A DNA stretch of 60,000 nucleotides from Antedon mediterranea (lineage: Eukaryota > Echinodermata > Crinoidea > Comatulida > Antedonidae): positions 10,564,601 to 10,624,600 of the forward strand of contig NC_092677.1 in assembly GCF_964355755.1 (NCBI RefSeq), given 5' to 3'. Below, piece after piece: positions 55,501-60,000 of the stretch; position 1 is the stretch's first letter, and each line of letters opens with the position of its first letter. The notes under the pieces were generated by a model. It was not told the origin of the DNA. It was given only the letters and a program-made list of their open reading frames with translations, and made no database searches. The position numbers were made by a program, and so were the translations under genes.

Positions 55501-58500
55501 ATGCAAATGGTCATCTTTGTATTTAAATATGAATACGAAAAATGATACATAAAATGTGTAACACAGTTTCTTATCCCCTGTCTACACTATCAAACTTTAT
55601 GTGACAAAAAAATGTGATGTGCCCATATATGGACATGATGATGTCATATCACTACCATGTTTGGGCACATCACTACCATATTTGACACATCAAATTCAGG
55701 AACCAACAAAGTGTACTCTTAATAGGAGTTTTTTTGTCAAATTAGTTTGATAGTGTAGGCAGAGCTTTAGGGACAATTGAATTTTGTATGTAAATAGTAT
55801 AGTTAGTATATGAAAAAAACTTAATTAAAATACTTACTACACCTCTCATGCCCAATTTCCCCGAAGAACTCTTGGTGGCAATTGGCTGTTTCTCAAAAAG
55901 ATTCAAATGTTCATGCCCTCCAAACATGGCCGTCCGAGAATCAATGCCTTTGTAGCCAATGCCATGCTGATTGTCTTTGGTACGAAACTTAAATGATTCA
56001 ACGTCCTTGGGAGCAAAGTAATGACCTTGTGCATACTCATCCTCGCTGGACTGGTCACCATCAGCTTGGGAAATGGCACAACCATAAACTTTATCTGTGA
56101 GATAAATATTTCTGTTCAGTTTTTATACTTAGTATTTGGACTCACTGTTATCATAAATTCTGTTTTCAATTAGCGAATATTTTCTTGCGAATCGAGCATT
56201 CCCGAGTGATTAGTGAATGATTGGTTCGGCAATTATTCACGTCACAGAAAGAAGATGAAAATATCAATATGCATGTATATTATTCAATGCTTTCAATTCG
56301 CGCAAATAAATTCGCCAAGTGGAAAACAGGGTTATGTAATAATATATCTATTTTTGAGTTAGATTCTTTCACAGATTAAATAGTGTCTTCATGCAGAATA
56401 CATAAAGCTCTGTCTACACTATCAAACTAGTTTTAAAAAAAGAGTGAATGTGCCCAAATGTGGTTGTGATACGCCCAAATATGGTAGTGATATGACATCA
56501 TCATGTCCATATATGGACATCACATTTTTTTTGTCACATAAAGCTTGATAGTGTAGACAGAGATTTATATCGCAAAGTTACGATTTTCTAGATTTCAACA
56601 TTAAATTTCCAGAAACGAGACTTTAGGAGTTAAAAATTTAATAGTTTGACATTTAAAAAACAGAATATCAATGAATTAGCATGTACCTTGTCTTTGTTTC
56701 TGTCTTGGTCCAATTCCTTGTCCATGTCTCCATCCCATCTTTCGAAGAAGTCGGATACCAATGGATTCTCTATATTAATATACGAGAAAACCATTCTATA
56801 TTAAAACACATTCTTCCAAAATGTCTTTAAATCATAAAATTCTTCTTTACACTTAAAGTAGTGAAGCTGTAGTTTGGCAGTTAACATGCTTGCCTTCAAA
56901 TCCTAAGGTATGGGATTCAATCCTGATCTAGTGCCAGTTGGTTGTAACTCACGACTCTTTTGAAACTCCACTCCATAAGCCTCAAATAAGACTTAGTTTA
57001 TAACCACAATAAATTATAAAATAGTTTATCCATCCTTTAATTGGCGAGTTTCTCGCTGTTGGATGCATATGAAATAAAAACTAATTAAAAAAATACCTGT
57101 TAGGTTGTATAAGATCCTGCAATGGAGCATGTCCTGGTATGACTCCTCCATCGATGTCTACCCTTACTTTCTTTTTGCGGTCTTCTTGCTGATCATAAGT
57201 ATCTGTAGTTGTGATCTGTCTTGGTGCTATTCCATATTCTCCAAAATCCTAAAAAAAACACACATAACTATGTACAATTCCCCAAAATTAAAAAAAAAAG
57301 CACTATTTATAATTTGAAAAAAAACTTCAATTATTAAGTTCCATTGCCGAATGATCCTAATGATACACTTTGTTATTACCCGTTACAAAATTATGTACAT
57401 ATTTGGATAGAGAATTTAAACATCTAAGTTGTACTATAGAAGCTTGAGACTTTTAAATACTTTATCTATGTGTAGAGTATGTAAAAAGTTTTCTCAATGG
57501 ATTAGGCACAGGTAAAGAATGGGATAACAGCCACTGTATGACATATGGTGTCCAGAAGGAATGGAGAGAATAGGATGGCCTAAAACAATGTGGAGGTGGA
57601 CAGTGGAAAAGAATGGGAATCTTGGAACACTGCAAAGCTTGTGGCTAAAGACAGGGTTCACTGGAGAAAAACATGTGCAGCCTCATGGGCCGAAGGCTTA
57701 TGGGCTACAGGCCCTAAAGAGGATATGTAAGTTATGTAAAAACAGTTTAAATGAGCAATAGAAAGCCTACATCCTCATCCATGAAATCCTCAGGTTGCTG
57801 ATGTTTCTTTTCTTCTTTCTTTGAACGTGACGACACAAATGTTGATGGGGTCCATCCTGAAAAACAAAAGTAGATTTACAAATACATTATTTTATTAGAA
57901 ATGCTATAATAAATTTCAAAGAAAAATAAAAAAAAAAGGAAAAAGTTAAAATAAAAAGCGGAATAAAATATGTGTGTATTTTTACCTTTTTGTGATCCAA
58001 CTGTATTGTAGTACCCAGCTGAAAAACCACCACTAAATGCTCCATGGAAACGTCGCCGTCCCTGTTTATCAGTTACTACCTGAGCTTCTATCAGAGTGGG
58101 TTTCTTTCTTGGAGCATCTAAAAATAAAGCAATTAATTTATACAAATTATACACGGTCTAATTAAATATATCAAGTTATTAATCTTATTATAAACATGTT
58201 ATTTATTATTAATATTAGCCTAGGCCTATAGTCTAACTCTAATAAGGCCTATAAAGACATATTAGTTTACATCATTCATATATCAATTTTCACGTCTGAT
58301 GCACTTAGGTAGGCCTAGGTTTTGTATTGTACGTCAGTAATATATATAGGCTAGGACCAATCGTCCACACAAAAATGGGGCAACAGGGAGAAACGTGCTC
58401 TCTCTACCACCTAACCTGCCTACTCACTCACGCTAGCGGTAGTGTCCGCTACGTAGTAGACAAGATTCACTGTACCGTAAACAAATGTAGTCACTGAAAA

Positions 58501-58632
58501 AAATATATATAATCTATTGAACTATCTAGAATAGGTTGCCACATTTAAAAAATATGTACCTTCATCCAAAATTTCAACAGGAGTTCCGTAAGTAACAAAT
58601 GTTTCTTCGTCGTCGGAGTCGTCTGCCGCCAT
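49471..58632 (-). CDS. GPATCH1: GPATCH1 orthologue, complete, 17 coding exons (887 codons)
   Basis: Exons in transcript order: 58632-58560, 58117-57986, 57856-57771, 57248-57097, 56769-56687, 56094-55838, 55383-55254, 55008-54935, 54451-54304, 54061-53753, 53312-53143, 52347-52220, 51927-51809, 51466-51345, 50912-50714, 50422-50037, 49566-49471. The joined frame is open throughout; all junctions are GT-AG and phases match. Human GPATCH1 has about 930 residues. GPATCH1 is a nuclear G-patch protein found with spliceosomes and thought to activate the DEAH helicase DHX35. Diagnostic segments include [20 protein letters not shown], the G-patch, [26 protein letters not shown], and a Lys/Arg/Ser-rich tail. 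The start has A at -3 and G at +4. Confidence 0.95.
50037..50422 (-). CDS. GPATCH1: GPATCH1 exon 16
   Basis: 386 bp, phase 1 in, 0 out. It begins [18 protein letters not shown], contains [13 protein letters not shown] (family: EFGPRLPP) and ends in a strongly basic tract [20 protein letters not shown], a likely nuclear localisation and RNA-contact segment. Donor GTACGT. Confidence 0.93.
50530..50713 (-). mobile_element. tRNA-derived SINE in GPATCH1 intron 15
   Basis: The minus strand begins GTGACAGAGTGTGGCGCAGT with A box TGGCGCAGTGTATTGG and B box GGATTCGAATCC, then a tail with TATCTTTAGGCAATATACTT and CACCCAGGGGTACAAATGGG. The first bases form the 5' splice site of the intron. Confidence 0.8.
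50714..50912 (-). CDS. GPATCH1: GPATCH1 exon 15, acidic segment, donor at SINE edge
   Basis: 199 bp. It encodes [20 protein letters not shown] and a long Glu/Ser/Asp/Lys-rich stretch; the family block is RPSMDLFRAIF. The only donor that keeps phase with exon 16 is TTAG|GTGACA at 50714/50713, where a tRNA-derived SINE begins. The last codons (VITSYSLL) look non-conserved. Confidence 0.82.
51178..51320. mobile_element. MITE family A copy, intact ends
   Basis: Ends TAAAGCTCTGTCTACATTGT and TTGACAGAGCTTTA are inverted, flanked by TA dinucleotides. The core has GATATGACATCATCATGTCC and ATATATAGGCGCATCACA. Lies in GPATCH1 intron 14. Confidence 0.8.
51345..51927 (-). CDS. GPATCH1: GPATCH1 exons 13-14 (51809-51927, 51345-51466)
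   Basis: Exon 13 reads [20 protein letters not shown], corresponding to the STLVGLP...YSVFNFL block. Exon 14 ([20 protein letters not shown]) is a poorly conserved linker, placed by splice sites and phase. Each of the two neighbouring introns holds a MITE family A copy. Confidence 0.88.
51680..51795. mobile_element. MITE family A copy, degraded ends
   Basis: It has CTATACACTATCAAACTTGA, TGTGCCCATATATGGACAC and CCATATTTGGGCACATCAT. In GPATCH1 intron 13. Confidence 0.65.
52220..53312 (-). CDS. GPATCH1: GPATCH1 exons 11-12 (53143-53312, 52220-52347)
   Basis: Exon 11 encodes [20 protein letters not shown] and [20 protein letters not shown]. Exon 12 encodes [20 protein letters not shown] followed by [14 protein letters not shown]. 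These are the most conserved C-terminal blocks of GPATCH1. Their 0.8-kb intron carries two inverted-repeat elements (52377-52545 and 52970-53081). Confidence 0.95.
52377..52545. mobile_element. MITE family B (TIR TTTCCACTAGGTGAATT)
   Basis: Left end AAGCCTATTTTCCACTAGGT and right end CGCCTAGTGGAAAATCGGCT are inverted; ATGCGAATCG and GATTCGTGCG extend the arms. In GPATCH1 intron 11-12 flank. Confidence 0.65.
52970..53081. mobile_element. Short inverted-repeat element (TIR AAGCTTGCTTCCCACTAGAG)
   Basis: Left TTAAGCTTGCTTCCCACTAG and right end CATCTCTAGTAGGACCTAAG/CTTTA are imperfect inverted repeats, with GACGCAATGCAAG against CTTG...GGCATC inside. In GPATCH1 intron 11. Confidence 0.5.
53753..54061 (-). 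CDS. GPATCH1: GPATCH1 exon 10
   Basis: 309 bp, phase 1-1. It encodes a low-complexity linker followed by [20 protein letters not shown], the conserved block F-KPF-KDP-KQ-RY-EF of the family. The donor is GTACGT, chosen because it gives the correct join to [11 protein letters not shown]. Confidence 0.92.
54304..55008 (-). CDS. GPATCH1: GPATCH1 exons 8-9 (54935-55008, 54304-54451)
   Basis: Exon 8 encodes [20 protein letters not shown], matching the family's KILDGFSLA block. Exon 9 encodes [20 protein letters not shown] and later [15 protein letters not shown], matching the PPPELPRDY and RAELLGE blocks. Confidence 0.93.
54659..54912. mobile_element. MITE family A copy with internal insertion
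   Basis: Left part AGTTTGACAAAAAAAGTGTG and right part GTGTAGACAGAGCTTAAG are family A ends, but the middle is split by about 100 bp of unrelated sequence (around 54750-54850). In GPATCH1 intron 8. Confidence 0.6.
55254..56094 (-). CDS. GPATCH1: GPATCH1 exons 6-7 (55838-56094, 55254-55383)
   Basis: Exon 6 encodes [20 protein letters not shown], the [20 protein letters not shown] segment and [20 protein letters not shown]. Exon 7 continues [20 protein letters not shown]. The exon 6 donor was set at GTA|GTAAGTA because it has the best site and gives RGV-AFGVGA in frame. Confidence 0.92.
55577..55769. mobile_element. MITE family A copy
   Basis: Ends CCTGTCTACACTATCAAACT and AGTTTGATAGTGTAGGCAGA/GCTTTA are inverted; the core has ATATATGGACATGATGATGT. 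In GPATCH1 intron 6. Confidence 0.8.
56158..56334. mobile_element. MITE family B copy
   Basis: Left CTGTTTTCAATTAGCGAATA and right AATTCGCCAAGTGGAAAACA are inverted, with TTGCGAATCGAG and CAATTCGCGCAA inside. In GPATCH1 intron 5. Confidence 0.6.
56404..56568. mobile_element. MITE family A copy, intact ends
   Basis: Ends AAAGCTCTGTCTACACTATC and GATAGTGTAGACAGAGATTT are inverted over 20 bp and flanked by TA. The core has AAATATGGTAGTGATATGAC and ATCATCATGTCCATATATGG. In GPATCH1 intron 5. Confidence 0.8.
56687..56769 (-). CDS. GPATCH1: GPATCH1 exon 5: G-patch motif
   Basis: 83 bp. It encodes [20 protein letters not shown] followed by PRQKQRQ. The hydrophobic helix, the GW-x-x-GQG-I-G core and the downstream basic residues are the G-patch, which docks onto DEAH-box RNA helicases. 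Too short for an ORF search; found by phase (2 in, 1 out) and motif. Confidence 0.95.
56870..57010 (+). mobile_element. tRNA-derived SINE
   Basis: A-box region TGTAGTTTGGCAGTTAACAT, B box GGGATTCAATCCTG and tail AACTCCACTCCATAAGCCTC. Same family as 48840-48935. In GPATCH1 intron 4. Confidence 0.55.
57097..57856 (-). CDS. GPATCH1: GPATCH1 exons 3-4 (57771-57856, 57097-57248)
   Basis: Exon 3 begins [20 protein letters not shown] and ends EDFMDED; exon 4 continues [19 protein letters not shown] and ends near PLQDLIQPN. This matches the [10 protein letters not shown]...EDFMDEED...GIAP region of the family. The exon 3 donor is GTAGGC, a weak site chosen because it alone keeps the phase-0 join to exon 4. 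Confidence 0.9.
57555..57745 (+). mobile_element. Fragment resembling the 3' end of a non-LTR retrotransposon pol frame
   Basis: A short plus-strand frame reads [17 protein letters not shown] then LQSLWLKT and [10 protein letters not shown]. This resembles the terminal R-GRPK-TWRRTVEKE block common at the end of LINE and related polyproteins. It is truncated, lacks upstream reverse transcriptase and lies antisense in GPATCH1 intron 3. Confidence 0.45.
57986..58632 (-). CDS. GPATCH1: GPATCH1 exons 1-2 (58560-58632, 57986-58117)
   Basis: Exon 1 encodes the acidic start [20 protein letters not shown]. Exon 2 encodes [20 protein letters not shown] followed by [20 protein letters not shown], the N-terminal block most strongly conserved in GPATCH1 proteins (its family signature). 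Phase 1 at both junctions. Confidence 0.95.
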
Positions 58633-58800
58633 GTTGTTGCTGTCATTTCGGTATAGAGGGCGCTCGATTACAAACATTTGACAAATGGCGACTTGCGCGT
58701 AATGTAAGTCACCTGATTTGTCACTCCTACTTTTGTAGAAAAAACAACTTTAGTAAAATAGTTTTCACATAATACCCTTGCAGCAGTAAAACTGAAAAAC
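58633..58800. promoter_or_regulatory. Putative bidirectional promoter between GPATCH1 and a divergent transcript
   Basis: Less than 170 bp separate the GPATCH1 start from a possible plus-strand first coding exon. The GPATCH1 start lies in AACATGGCGGC, matching the YY1 motif AANATGGCGGC; a similar ACAAATGGCGAC is at 58681-58692. No TATA box. The region contains more CG words than the flanks. Confidence 0.45.
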
Positions 58801-58858
58801 ATGATCATGCCTGGTGGCGATTCGTTATCTGTTCATGGTACTGGTGGTGCGATTGATG
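58801..58858 (+). CDS. Possible first coding exon of an unidentified divergent gene
   Basis: ATG at 58801 opens MIMPGGDSLSVHGTGGAID and the frame meets a consensus donor GATG|GTAAGG at 58858/58859. A second ATG at 58807 would give MPGG. The context and donor make it credible, but I recognise no family and the next exon is not found before the window ends. Confidence 0.35.
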
Positions 58859-60000
58859 GTAAGGCTCTCATTCGACCATATGATATAGCCTAGGCTATAC
58901 TAATATCTAGGCCTAGTTAGGCCCCTATCTATATACTAATATATAGGCTAGGCCATAGGCCAGGCCCTGGCCTACCTAGGCCTAGTAGTAGTAGGCTAGT
59001 CAAGCCAGACCCTTAGGCTATGCTATGCCTAAATGAAAGGGCCCTGCCCCGGCGACCGGGACTTCTTCTAGATTGTATTAATAGTAGTAGGCCGGGCCTA
59101 GCCTAGTAGTATGTACGTAGTAACTAGGTAGTAGTAGACTAGGTAGGCTACAAAAAGGCTGGTGGTAGTCTAGTAATTTAGGCATATACCATAGACCTAC
59201 TGTGTTGCAAGTTTGTTACCATACATAATTAATAATAACAATGTATCAACTAGAATTTAATTCGTCACTTTGACGAATTATAGGTGATCATTTTTATCGC
59301 TTTACTTACATTAATTTTTTTTAAACATGCACGTACGTTAACATACAATAGGAAAATGTTGATGTATACCATCCTGTTATACGCTTATAGTGCTGAGTTG
59401 TGCCTATTATGTGTCATATACAATATGTACAGTATATACTGTATATCTATATACAGTGTAGCATAGGTGAAATTACGGGACCCACATCATGTTCAAATTT
59501 TTTGGTATGATGGAATTATCAAAATAAACTCGAAGATGACAATTTCGAAAGATAATGAATTGAGCAAATAAATATAAGGATTGGAAGATAATTTGACACG
59601 TAGAAGCGCAATGCGCGCTCTTTGAAATTTGTATAACTTTGACTAAAGAAATTTAAAAACAACATTTTAACTTCAACTGGCCATATGATAACATCACAAC
59701 ATCCGATAGGCTTAATTTTTATATGAATTCATATCTACATTTAATCAGCTTTCATAATAAATTATAATCTTCAAGGTCACCTTTAATTCTGAAGAGCTAT
59801 AACATATTCAAATGTATGGTGTAGCTGAAATTACACGACCTTGGTTATTAAAGTTTTTACACATGATGACGTCATCAAAATAAAAATGTTGACAACTCAT
59901 GAGAAAGATAATTAATTGAGCAAGCACATACTAAAATTTCGGCGAAAATCGGGCTCAAATAACGGAGATGCGCTCTATTGAATGTGATAACCCACACAAA
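58859..60000. other. Putative first intron or intergenic tail with repeats
   Basis: 58880-59180 is dense in TAGGCCTA-like words (CTAGGCCTAG, TAGGCTAG). From 59457 a diverged direct repeat appears: TAGGTGAAATTACGGGACC at 59464 and TAGCTGAAATTACACGACC at 59822, followed by ATCAAAATAAA in both copies. No second exon recognised. Confidence 0.4.

Overview
This is eukaryotic genomic DNA: AT-rich, intron-rich and loaded with repeats. It most likely comes from a marine invertebrate deuterostome, probably an echinoderm. That placement rests on a fibropellin-like architecture (signal peptide, EGF, CUB, long EGF array), on a clear GPATCH1 orthologue in metazoan exon form, and on the many short TAGGCCTA-type words. 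The species cannot be named from the sequence. Two genes can be reconstructed exon by exon, both on the minus strand; a third, divergent gene may begin at the right end.

Left part, 1-23784, minus strand: an extracellular multi-EGF gene whose 3' end lies left of position 1. It reads from right to left as signal peptide (23724-23784), three ordinary six-cysteine EGF modules (20253-20390, 19650-19784, 18811-18936), a CUB domain (18041-18421), a seven-cysteine EGF module (17363-17479), and then 35 consecutive EGF-like exons, every one exactly 123 bp and phase 1-1. The array modules carry eight cysteines in an unusual arrangement. About 1754 codons lie in the window with no frame break. The distal exons are nearly identical, whole multi-exon blocks are duplicated together with their introns, and three truncated exon relics lie among the intact ones.

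Middle part, about 23.8-49.4 kb: no gene is recognised. It holds a 59-bp tandem repeat (25.9-26.2 kb), a 16/17-bp minisatellite (30.3-30.7 kb), a 71-bp array ending in an inverted copy (36.0-36.95 kb) and an 8.4-kb satellite of 37-bp units (37.9-46.4 kb). Scattered tRNA-derived SINEs and terminal-inverted-repeat elements are also present. The long reading frames in the satellites follow from repeat periodicity and are not evidence of genes.

Right part, 49.4-58.63 kb, minus strand: a complete GPATCH1 gene of 17 coding exons (887 codons), a G-patch protein of the spliceosome. Its introns hold many small inverted-repeat elements. One 5' splice site lies exactly at the edge of a tRNA-derived SINE. 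A plausible divergent first exon starts at 58801, so 58633-58800 may be a bidirectional promoter. The two minus-strand genes are not functionally related as far as the sequence shows.
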